Positions 34,304 through 43,989 of a stretch of 64,000 nt of DNA are shown one piece after another. How positions within the stretch are numbered: the first letter of the stretch is position 1; every line of letters starts with the position of its first letter. The stretch covers positions 11,128,170 to 11,192,169 of the forward strand of contig QXEO01000464.1 of NCBI GenBank assembly GCA_007115705.1, read 5' to 3'. The DNA is from Dactylis glomerata (lineage: Eukaryota; Streptophyta; Magnoliopsida; Poales; Poaceae). The notes below the pieces were generated by a model. The model was given only the letters and a program-made list of their open reading frames with translations. It was not told the DNA's origin and did no database searches. A program made the position numbers and the translations under genes.

Positions 34304-36326
34304 ATGGCTACTCCTGAAAACACCAAGTTGTGTGATTTTACTAGCACTAATAATAGTGATTTTATCTGCACTCCTATTGCGCCACCTGCTCCTGCTGCTG
34401 ATTTTTATGAGATTAAGCCTGCTTTGTTGAACCTTGTTATGAAAGAGCAATTTTCTGGTGCTAGTACTGATAATGCTGCAGCTCATCTCAACAATTTTGT
34501 TGAGCTATGTGAGATGCAGAAATATAAGGATGTAGAGAGTGATATTATTAAGCTTAAGTTGTTTCCTTTTTCTTTGAGAGGAAAAGCTAAGGATTGGTTG
34601 TTGTCTTTGCCTAAAAATAGTATTGATTCATGGGCTAAGTGTAAGGATGCTTTTATTGGAAGATACTATCGTCCTGCTAAGATTATAGCTTTGCGTAGCA
34701 ATATTATGAAGTTTAGCCAGTTTGATAATGAACATGTTGCTCAGGCTTGGGAAAGAATGAAATCTATGATAAAGAATTGCCCCACTCATGGACTGACTAC
34801 TTGGATGATTGTCCAAACTTTTTATGCAGGACTGAATTTTTCTTCAAGGAACCTTGGGCGCCGCAACAAAGCTTCTCGACAATATGATGGTAAATTACTC
34901 TGAATGGCACATCGAGAGAGCTCCACAAGGTAAGAAGGTACATTCTATCAAGGAAACCTCTTCCTTGAGTGGTAAGATTGATGCTATAATGCTTATGCTT
35001 TCTAATGATAGAACTCATGTTGATCCTAATAATGTTCATTTAGCCTCTTTGGTTGCTCACGAAGAGCATGTTGATGTAAACTTCATTAGAAATAATAATT
35101 TTAACAATAATGCGTATAGGAACAATTTTGCTAGTAACAATTATAGGCCGTATCCTTCTACCAATGGTAATGGTTATGTTAATTCTTATGGTAATTCCTC
35201 CAACAACACTAGGGCCGCGCCCTCCGATCTTGAGGTAACGCTCAAGGACTTCATCGGTAAGCAAACTTCTTTTAATAGGTCTGTTGAGGAAAAGTTAGGC
35301 AAAATTGATATTCTTGCTTCTAAAGTTGATAGCCTTGCTCATGATGTTGAACTTATGAAATTAAAAGTGTTTCCTAATGATGTGAAAGAGAACAATACTT
35401 TTGCTACTGCTAATGCTATCCAAGTTAGAATTGATGAAAATGTTAGGATGCTAGCAGAATTGCATGCCAGGTGGGAAAGAGAAGATGAGATGGCTAGAAG
35501 AATGAAGGTATGTACCATTACTACCTCTAATAATGTTGTTCCAAATGCTAGCAATCCTCTTACTTTGATTGGTGTAGAGAAAACTCCCACTCCTTGTGTT
35601 AAAAAGCCTAAAACTGCCAAAACTTTTTCTCAAAAGAGTGCTGAAATTTTTCAGAGTGTGGGAGATGATAGCTCTATTTCTTTTAATGATTTTGATGTTG
35701 ATGGCTGCAATATATCTGAGGTTATTTTTTTCTTGCAAAAGCTTGCTTTGACTCCTAATGCTAGTCCTATAAATGTTGCTTTTACTAAGCATATTACCAA
35801 TGCTCTCATGAAAATTAGGGATGAAAAGTTGAAGCACAAAGCTTCTATTCCCAAGAAGTTAGAAGATGGTTGGGAACCCATCATTGATATGCATGTTAAT
35901 GGTTTTGATTGCCATGCTATATGTGATCTAGGTGCTAGTATTTCTATTATGCCTAGAAAAATTTATGACATGCTTGATTTGCCACCGCTTGAAAAGTGCT
36001 ATTATGATGTTCCTATTGCTGATGTTGCTAACAAGAAACCTTTGGGAAGGATTAATGATGTTCTTATTATGGTTAACAATAACCTTGTTCCCATTGATTT
36101 TCTTGTTATGGATGTTGAATGCAATGCTTCATGTCCTATTATTTTGGGAAGACCCTTTCTTCGAACAGTAGGTGCCATTATTGATATGAGGGAAGGCACC
36201 ATCAAATATCAATTCCCACTCAAGAAAGGTATGGAACATTTCCCTAGAAAGAGGAAGAAATTACTTTTTGACTCTATTCTTAGAGCAAATTATGAGCTTG
36301 ATGCTTCATCTTTTGATATTACTTGA
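34304..36326 (+). pseudogene. gag: gag-protease of the Athila-like element, frameshifted
   Basis: ATG at 34304 opens a gag frame (MATPENTKLCDF) with the retrotransposon gag core (VMKEQFSGASTDNAAAHLNN; GKAKDWLLSLPKNSID; FYAGLNFSSRNL). Near 34850 a small deletion moves the reading to another frame, which resumes with ATKLLDNMMVNYSEWH and stays open to 36326. This second part holds an asparagine-rich linker and a retropepsin-like domain with CDLGASISIMP near 35921 and IILGRPFL near 36140. No zinc knuckle is evident. The frame ends ELDASSFDIT, and no reverse transcriptase follows, so even unbroken this element would be non-autonomous. Confidence 0.88.
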
Positions 36327-38869
36327 TTCGCACTTTCTGCGCCTAGCTCAAAGGCGTTAAAGAAAAGCACTCTTGGGAGATAACCCAATGTTTTTACTTT
36401 CAGTTCTTTTTCTTTTATTTGAGTCTTGGAAGTTATTACTACTGTAATGACCTCTCCTTATCATTTTTATTTCGTTTTTGTGCCAAGAGAAGCCTCTAAT
36501 TTGAGTGAGGTAAGATTTGAGGATGTTGCTGTCCTGAAACAGATTTCAGTGCTGCACCGTAAAAATTAGCGAAAATTCTCTGTATATATTTTGGACCTGC
36601 GATTTCTTGTGCATATGCCCCAGGTTATATCCAAACTTTCATTAGTTTAACACGTTTTGATTTGAGCAACAGAAAACCCTCTAAAAATTCTACCTTTGTC
36701 AGCTGTTCTGTTTCGACAGATTTCTGCCAATATTTGTGTTTGTCGCTCGATCGCTTTCTTTTTGAGTTCTTTTGATCACGGAACTTTTGGGGAAGTTGCT
36801 ACAGTAGTATATACTTTATATGTGGTGGTTTTGAGTTGAAACCTGAAGCAAAAAGGGGTTGATTCAATGTTATGCTTACACTAATGTTGCTAATAGAATT
36901 GTGTTGAGTTTTGTATGAAGGAAGTTTTCAAGTGTAGGGATTGGAGAATGATGAGATGAGTTGAAGAATGGACAAAAGCTCAAAATTAGGGATGCCCACG
37001 CGCCGCAAGAAATATCCAAGAGGTACAAGCATCAAATCTTGGGGATGCCCCCGAGGCACCCCTTCTTCATCGGCAAAAATCAGGTCACCTTTCAACACAC
37101 TATATTTTTATTGCTTCATGCACTATGCGTTTTTCTTGGAGCGTCAGTTGTTTTAGTTTTCAGTTTTGTTTAGTTTTGTTTGCTGCAATAAATGGTTGGA
37201 CCCCAACAAATTTCTTTTGGAGAAGTTGCCTTGCTTTTCATTTGCCAAGAACACTCCATTTTTCACTCTTATCGTTCAATGAGTGTTCTCTATTTCTAGA
37301 ACTGCGTTTAGTTTTTGTTTTTCGCCTTGATTTGTGTTCAGATCTTGTTATATCTTTGCATCAAGGTGTATTTTGACCTCTGGTCCATGTTGGTTTTCAT
37401 CAAAAGAGTTGTTTCAAAAAAGTTCAAATGGTGTTGGAAAAGAGAAAAAGCTTTATGCAAAAAAGTGGTACAAAAAGGAGCTTGTGTAGACTGCGGCCTA
37501 ATTTGCATGTCGTGCTTGATGTCTTTTTGATAGTATGCTTACTGGTTTTGCTATAGCATGACTTGTCTCAAATGACTAATATTGCTTAATGAGCCTTTGA
37601 AAAAATCATGCGTTGTTTTAATTATTTGGAAGCATTATTTTGGTTTTCTCCTTGATGCTTTATTTGGGTTGACTTGGCGCATGCTCACACATGTTAGACT
37701 CATATAAAGTCGCCATTGCCTCTATGATCATTTAGTTTTTGACTTTTGATGCCATCTTATGATTCTTTTAATGTCGCTTTGTCGCTCTGCATGATTATGG
37801 CCGTTATTGCTCTCTTAGTTGGTCGCTCCCAGTCTTTTGCTAGCCCTCATTTTGTACTGAGTATGAGCTCTACTCATGCATCCAACTCCTAAAAACCAAG
37901 TTGTTCCAATGTGTCCACCATACATACGTATTAGCAATTTGCTATTCCAAAGTACATTTGACTTGCTTTTATCTATCCTTCAAATTAAACTCTTTTTGGT
38001 GTTATGCGAAAATTTGTCAGTAAAGCTCTCACGAACCTAATGGCACACTTTACTTTTCTCGTTTTAAAATTTTGACATTGTGGCTCTCTTATGTTGAGTT
38101 GTTATGCTTGCAAGTTGTAAGTTGGAAATTAGCCTAGCCATGCCGTCATGGGGCAAGCTTTCAATATTGCACTATCTTTCATTTGAGTTGATATCGTGAT
38201 CTTTTGTTTATGGATACTCGCGATGTGAAATAAGTTGGGAATCTTGCGGGATCATGAAGTTTTTATATGTGTTAGGGAAACGTCTGGGCCGCTAATCTAA
38301 GCCATGCATCATTCATGGTGGAAATTTACAGCATGCCCATAGTGGACATTCGACGACGCATCTCACAATAAAAAGCTATACCAATGGTAAATAAAAGAGA
38401 TGTCGAGGTGTTCATTGTCTGTTTGTCTTGTCATTTTGATGTGGGCTTGTTCCATGTCATCGGGCAGGAGGTACCCCGTTGGCGGTTCTCGATGATAAAC
38501 ATATATTTACAATGACAAGATCTTGCTTGGGACTCTAAGTCGAGTAGCATGAGGTTTGGGTATTCGTACTTCACGGGACACAAGATTTTCAACTTATGAT
38601 TTGTCAAGCATGTGCTTCATAATTGTACTCGCATTAACTCTAACCATTCAAGATGCTTATGATGGGGGCAATGAGAGCTCAAAGCTAGTAAGTACCATAA
38701 TTTTTGAAGGTTTATAAAACTCGCAATCACTGCTTCCCTCCGTGAAGGGCCTTTCTTTTACTTTTATGTTGAGTCACCACCTTCTATCTTTATGCACCGT
38801 CTAAGAGAGCGTAGTTGTCATTCTTAGTATAATGTGCATTGTCCCAAAGTTTTCATTGATTGATTCATG

Positions 38870-39566
38870 ATGTTGGTTTCACTTGTTCTTAAATTACTTG
38901 TATCTAGTCGCCCTCTTAAACTTGAAGGTGTCCTATGCATTTATGTTTTGCTATTCCATGAAGGACAAGCTGAAAACCATTTGCTATGTTTTTTCCTTAT
39001 GATTTGAACACACGTTTGACTTTCATTGTTTCATTTTCATGATCTTTTGCTTGTGTTCTTTTCATGTTATAACATGGTTGCTAAGTTTCTTCTATCAAGA
39101 TTACAAAAATAAAATGGTATGCACGGTGGTACCTACACACCCCTCCTTCAACTTTTGATTCAAAATGTATTAACCTATTTTAGCTTGGTTTTCTAGTAGA
39201 ACACGAAATACTGCTGTGTAAAAGTGGTTTCAAATTTTTTGTATGAATTTTTTTTGGTCAAAGTCAACCTGAAAAACAAAAAGTCAACGAAAAATCTATT
39301 TTTGAGTTGACTTTGATGAAAAAAATTCAAATCAAAATTCTGAAACCACTTTTGTACACCAGAATCCCGTGCTCTACTAGGAAAACAAACTAAAAATGGG
39401 TTAATATGTCTTGAATAAAAATTTGAAAGGGGGTGTGTAGGTACCCAGGTGTGTAGCAAATCCACTCTCATCAAGATTATATCTTTCATGCCCATGTTTT
39501 AAGTTCTTTTGATCCCAGCGCACAACGCTTACATATATGGTCAAGATTATGTAGGTGCATGTCACC
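38870..39566. repeat. Left arm of a 697-bp inverted repeat
   Basis: Complementary to 40401-41097 with, as far as I checked, a single mismatch. The right arm ends exactly at the N at 41098. The MITE is included in both arms. Confidence 0.9.
39104..39469. mobile_element. Mutator-type MITE, 366 bp, left copy
   Basis: The interruption relative to 11460 and 49680 is 366 bp and is flanked by ATCAAGATTA at 39094-39103 and 39470-39479, a 9-10-bp duplication as in Mutator-like elements. Subterminal GGTACCTACACACCCC and GGGGTGTGTAGGTACC are inverted. The interior has several GTCAAC/GTTGAC words. Confidence 0.75.
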
Positions 39567-39967
39567 CCGGTCCTATTTCCTTCATATTGCTATCACCTAT
39601 TTACTTTACTCGCACTGTTTACTTTACTCGCATATTACTATTACTTTCCACTCGATACGCTCATACACTTTGTTCACAGCAAACCGGTGAGATTGACAAC
39701 CTCATCGTAAGTTGGGAGCAAAGTACTTGGTTGTGTTGTATGCCGGTTTCACGTTGCCGCTCGCAAAGCAAAGCTTTGACGAGGCGCCCTATAAATTGTC
39801 CGGAGCTGTCGCGAAGCTAGCGGGCATCACCTTCTGGAGTTTGGATTTTTCCTGGACTGATAAACCTTGGTTTCTTACTGAGGAAAAATTTGCTTCTATA
39901 CTCATCATACCTTCCTCTTGGAGTTCCCAACTGGACGGTGAAAAACTATCAACACCGTGCCGCATCA
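39567..39967 (+). repeat. LTR tail fragment, + orientation
   Basis: Matches the last 400 bp of the TGATACGTC-type LTRs, from CCGGTCCTATTTCC to the end at GCCGCATCA, and is joined directly to the internal sequence on its left. Confidence 0.8.
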
Positions 39968-40333
39968 AGGGGCAGCGTCAGAAGTGGACCAGGGGGCCCT
40001 CACCATAGGGCGGCGCGGCCAGGCCCTGGGCCATGCCTCCTGGTGGTGAGGCCGCCCTGTGGCTCATCTCCATCTCCTCTTCATTTCTCTAGAAGCTTCG
40101 CTAAATTTTTGGATGTTCGGCTTTTGTTTCGTCCAATTCCGAGAATATTTCCTGTGTAACTTTTCTGAAACACAAAAATAGCAGAAAACAGAGAACTGGC
40201 ACTGTGGCATCTTGTTAATAGGTTAGTTCCGGAAAATGCATAAAAATGCCATGAAGTGTAACGAAACACTAAGCAAATGGTGTAAAAACAAGCATGGAGC
40301 ATCAAAAATTATAGATACGTTTGAGACGTATCA
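39968..40333 (-). repeat. LTR head fragment, minus orientation
   Basis: On the minus strand it starts TGATACGTCTCAAACG at 40333 and covers about the first 366 bp of the LTR. It is fused end to end with the plus-oriented tail at 39967. Confidence 0.8.
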
Positions 40334-41097
40334 ACATCCCCAAGCTTAACTCCTGTTCGTCCTCGAGTAGGTAAGTGATAACAAAAGAAATAATTTTTTA
40401 GGTGACATGCACCTACATAATCTTGACCATATATGTAAGCGTTGTGCGCTGGGATCAAAAGAACTTAAAACATGGGCATGAAAGATATAATCTTGATGAG
40501 AGTGGATTTGCTACACACCTGGGTACCTACACACCCCCTTTCAAATTTTTATTCAAGACATATTAACCCATTTTTAGTTTGTTTTCCTAGTAGAGCACGG
40601 GATTCTGGTGTACAAAAGTGGTTTCAGAATTTTGATTTGAATTTTTTTCATCAAAGTCAACTCAAAAATAGATTTTTCGTTGACTTTTTGTTTTTCAGGT
40701 TGACTTTGACCAAAAAAAATTCATACAAAAAATTTGAAACCACTTTTACACAGCAGTATTTCGTGTTCTACTAGAAAACCAAGCTAAAATAGGTTAATAC
40801 ATTTTGAATCAAAAGTTGAAGGAGGGGTGTGTAGGTACCACCGTGCATACCATTTTATTTTTGTAATCTTGATAGAAGAAACTTAGCAACCATGTTATAA
40901 CATGAAAAGAACACAAGCAAAAGATCATGAAAATGAAACAATGAAAGTCAAACGTGTGTTCAAATCATAAGGAAAAAACATAGCAAATGGTTTTCAGCTT
41001 GTCCTTCATGGAATAGCAAAACATAAATGCATAGGACACCTTCAAGTTTAAGAGGGCGACTAGATACAAATAATTTAAGAACAAGTGAAACCAACAT
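40334..41097 (-). repeat. Internal 3' region in minus orientation (right arm of the 697-bp inverted repeat)
   Basis: Starts with the polypurine tract complement (ACATCCCCAAGCTTAAC) and carries the same MITE as the left arm at 40498-40863, with TAATCTTGAT at both borders. It stops at the undetermined base 41098. Confidence 0.85.
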
Positions 41098-41098
41098 N
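41098..41098. other. Undetermined base (N)
   Basis: The only N noticed in the window. It stands where two different inverted repeats meet, so it may mark a contig join of unknown true length. Confidence 0.95.
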
Positions 41099-43614
41099 TA
41101 AAGACCCCCCGACGGGAAAAACCTAAATACCCGATCACTTTTCCAAAATACATCGCGATTCGCCGCCGCCATCGACCCGAGATTGGGAGGGTCCAGAAGC
41201 TCTTCCCGGCACCCTGCCGGAGAGGGGAATCGCCACCGGAGGTCTTCTTCATCACCATGCTTGCCTCTGGCGCGATGAGTGAGTAGTCTACCTTGGACTA
41301 TGGGTCCATAGCAGTAGCTAGTTGGTTGTCTTCTCCACCATGTGCTTCATGTTTAGATCTCGTGAGCTGCCTTACATGATCGAGATCACCATTATGAAAT
41401 TCTACATGTTGTGTTTGTTGGGATCCGATGAATATTGGTGTTATGATTGAGTTGATGTGCTGAATATTATCTTATGTTATCTCTATGTTGTTTATGATCT
41501 TGCATGCTCTCCGTTGTTAGTAGCTATCTTGGCCGAGTAGTTACTAGTGACTCCAAGAGGGGGTATTTATGCTTGATAGTTGGGTTCATGCCTCTATTTA
41601 ATCTGGAGGAGTGACTAACGAGGGTTAAAGTCGACAAATGTCCTGGATGAAGGACTTAGGATTGGTGAGACAGGGCGTCGGATGAACTCAAAGGTAAACA
41701 CAGTCAAACAAGGTGGCTATGAAAGTAAACATGGGTGTAGAACCTGGCTTGCTTTCAATCTGGCCTACACCGTCCCCTCCTGGCCCCTATATATAGGTGG
41801 CCAGGTCTCGAGGATCGGGTAGGGTCCGATACAGATTAAATATCGACATACGGTAAGAACTCATATTTCGACTAGTATTACAATTGGGCCTAGCTTAACA
41901 GGCCTCAGGGGTACTCAACTGATGGGCTCTATTATCTATACCCTTGACAGTAGCCCCCGAGATTCTACCAGAATTGCAGATTCGTGTTGAATCTCTACTC
42001 TTTAAATCTTTGACTTGATCTTTTTTTGACTTCTTCATATCTTCAAATCTTCGACTTGGTCTTGCGACTTATTTTCATTATAATACCTCGCAAGGGGTTT
42101 TGATGAGCAAGCCTGACAACTCTGATGGATCAAGAGGCCAGTTAACTGCCGGAATAGATACTTGTCACCTACTTCAAATTCAATCCCCTTGGATTTGAAT
42201 TCAGGAAACCGGTCAAATCCAATCTTTTGCCGCATTTAGGACTTACAAAGAATGAATCCCGGTGGTTCTCAAGGTACCCAGTGCATCCACCAGGATTTTC
42301 TTCGCATCATAGACACGGATACATACCAGCAGAGCGCATCCATGTGCGTATACCGGGCCACACAGGACGGATCCTGGGGTCTTACCTTCATGATAAATCA
42401 CGGCATTCGAGTTTTAGTCGCGATGATGCAACTCGAGAATCATATGTCGCAGCCTTGTTTGACTGTTTCAGAGTATAAAATAGTTGAGTTACTTAAATTG
42501 ATAAAAAAGGTCGCCCCCGATGGGAGTAATAGAACTTTCTGATCGTTATTTCATCTATTTTGCTTCAGTACTCATGAATAAATATCATCGGGTGCGCGCC
42601 CAGTGCTCTCGATGGGAGTAGCCCCCGAGGCTATGGCCGAAATTTTCGGGTATAGGATCAAGAAAATAGATAAGTATATTTTATGTGCTTCTTTGTGCAT
42701 CAATTGTCGACTCCTTTCACTTACGCAATGTATTCCTTTTCTTCAAATGTCATAAGCCCCCGAGTCGAAAACGGGGTAAACTTATACTTCTTTGACAGAC
42801 ATTTTTTGTACTCCCTGCTTCTTTATTTTCCTCTCTTCCTTCATACTCCTTCATACTCCTTTTTCTCTTCTTCTTCTTCTCTCTATTTTTGTATGCCTCC
42901 TTTTCCTGGATACGTTGACCTGTCTGTTATCGTCTGCTCTGGGCAGCATATATGAGCCTGCGATTATATTTTGGCCCTTGTAAAGGCCCATTACACATGC
43001 TTATAAATAAAGCATGTCTGGCGATAGGTAAAAACCCTAATCCGGTATTTGGCTTTTCTGCCGCACCATCTTTCTCCTCTCAAACTCATATAGGGTTTCT
43101 TTTCCCAACTCCTGCCTCCATGGCAGATGCAAGTGGGTCTCGCTTGAACCTTGGCGCCCCGGTGGAGAAGCGGGGCCGCGGCCGCCCTCGCGGCAGCAAG
43201 AACAAGGCTTCAATTGATGCTTTGGTGGCTTTGTCGTCCGCTCAGGTGAAGCGGCGCCCCGGCCGTCCGGCTGGGAGCAAAAACAAACCCAAGGTGCCCT
43301 TAACTGCACCTGGTCCAAGTACTCCGTCTGCTAGCGCGTCTCCTCCTCCGCCCAGACTCTTCTCGTTCTTCTGCATCGCCGGCCCGCAATGCCGTGAGAT
43401 TCAACGCCTGCCATCGAAATTCATGAATTTCATGGATGGACGGAAACTGCGCGAAGCAGTTCTCCGTGAACACTCTGGTGGAGGAACTCCATATGAAGTG
43501 GAGGTGTGGTACAACGGCGCCGGCGAACAATTCTTCAAGGGCGGCTGGTCGCGATTTGCGGAGGACCATGACCTCCATCAGGGGTTCTTCATGACCTTTG
43601 ATTATCATGTTGGC
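41099..43614. repeat. Left arm of a 2,516-bp inverted repeat
   Basis: Every stretch compared is perfectly complementary to 46144-48659. The arm consists of LTR sequence (41099-41615) followed by Tat-element sequence, including most of the B3 gene. The spacer is 2,529 bp. Confidence 0.92.
42985..43040 (+). promoter_or_regulatory. Promoter of the antisense AT-hook/B3 gene
   Basis: In order: a GGCCCA site-II-like element at about 42985-42990, TATAAATA at 43002-43009 and an AAACCCTAA telobox at 43032-43040, 80 bp before the start codon. Site II plus telobox is a common plant promoter pair for genes expressed in dividing cells. Their use here is inferred. Confidence 0.6.
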
Positions 43615-43683
43615 ACGTCGAAGTTCGATGTGAGAATCTACGACTGCACCCAGTGCCAGAAGGAGTATGAAGCCAAAGCGTAG
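43120..43683 (+). CDS. AT-hook and B3 domain protein, antisense gene of the Tat-type element
   Basis: The intact frame encodes 187 residues. I chose ATG 43120 because it follows a TATA box and telobox at a normal leader distance, although the frame is open further upstream. Residues 18-29 and 45-56 are two AT-hook motifs (GRGRPRGSKNK; RRPGRPAGSKNK) that would bind the minor groove of AT-rich DNA. After a Pro/Ser/Ala linker, residues about 79-183 match the plant B3 DNA-binding domain: LPSKFMNF, EVEVWYNGAGEQFFKGGWSRF, EDHDL, then TSKFDVRIYDC at the end. B3 proteins are plant transcription factors. The gene runs against the direction of the element from beside the 3' LTR, the place where Tat elements keep antisense ORFs. 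It is intact, unlike most frames in the window. A truncated copy lies at 46081-46638. Confidence 0.8.
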   Translation: MADASGSRLNLGAPVEKRGRGRPRGSKNKASIDALVALSSAQVKRRPGRPAGSKNKPKVPLTAPGPSTPSASASPPPPRLFSFFCIAGPQCREIQRLPSKFMNFMDGRKLREAVLREHSGGGTPYEVEVWYNGAGEQFFKGGWSRFAEDHDLHQGFFMTFDYHVGTSKFDVRIYDCTQCQKEYEAKA

Positions 43684-43989
43684 TTTCACTAGATTTCTTT
43701 GCTATGTAATCCAGCTGTCGTGCTTATTTGTAACGAACAATCGTATCTGAATTATGTGTTTTAGCATGGGAACAAATCATGGTTTCGAGGTATGCATTTA
43801 ATATTTTATCAGGTTCCTTTGAACCGTTTATTGTGCTATCGAAAATATTGGGTTGTGATCAGCCGTAGAGTATATCATAGATAATTACAAAACTTGTTAA
43901 TATTATTTCGTACGACTCGAGGGTCCTAGCCCCCGAGCGTAAGTAAGATATTTACACATATTGTCGACTTGACCCAATTGAAAGGACAC
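43684..43989. other. 3' flank of the B3 gene, Tat interior
   Basis: AT-rich sequence with a CCCGAG-containing end, probably the gene's 3' untranslated region. No other frame. Confidence 0.5.

Larger units (their letters stand above)
36327..39566 (+). other. Long non-coding 3' region of the gag-protease element
   Basis: About 3.2 kb collinear, on the opposite strand, with 11340-14225 of the other Athila-like element. Landmarks are GCGCCTAGCTCAAAGGCGTT just after the stop and GGGGATGCCC motifs near 36990-37055. It is interrupted by a 366-bp MITE and ends by an abrupt join to LTR sequence after 39566, so the polypurine tract is lost here. Confidence 0.8.
41616..43989 (-). mobile_element. 3' end of a second Tat-type retrotransposon
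   Basis: On the minus strand an LTR of 334 bp (41616-41949) starts TGTCAAGGG and ends CCCTCGTTA, preceded by the polypurine tract CTCGGGGGCTAC. Upstream of it in element direction lies a 2-kb interior carrying an antisense gene. The LTR inserted into a TGATACGTC-type LTR after GTGAC (41611-41615). The polypurine tract is the same type as in the Tat element at 19991. The LTR contains TATATATAGG (near 41790). Confidence 0.75.

Noticed and set aside
39193..40774. Identical 100-codon frames on opposite strands (39193-39495 and 40472-40774)
   Set aside because: They fall inside the MITE copies in the inverted repeat and have low-complexity composition, so they are not genes.
42862..42885. TTC-rich stretch upstream of the B3 gene as a microsatellite
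   Set aside because: The pyrimidine run is short and interrupted, and is better viewed as promoter sequence.
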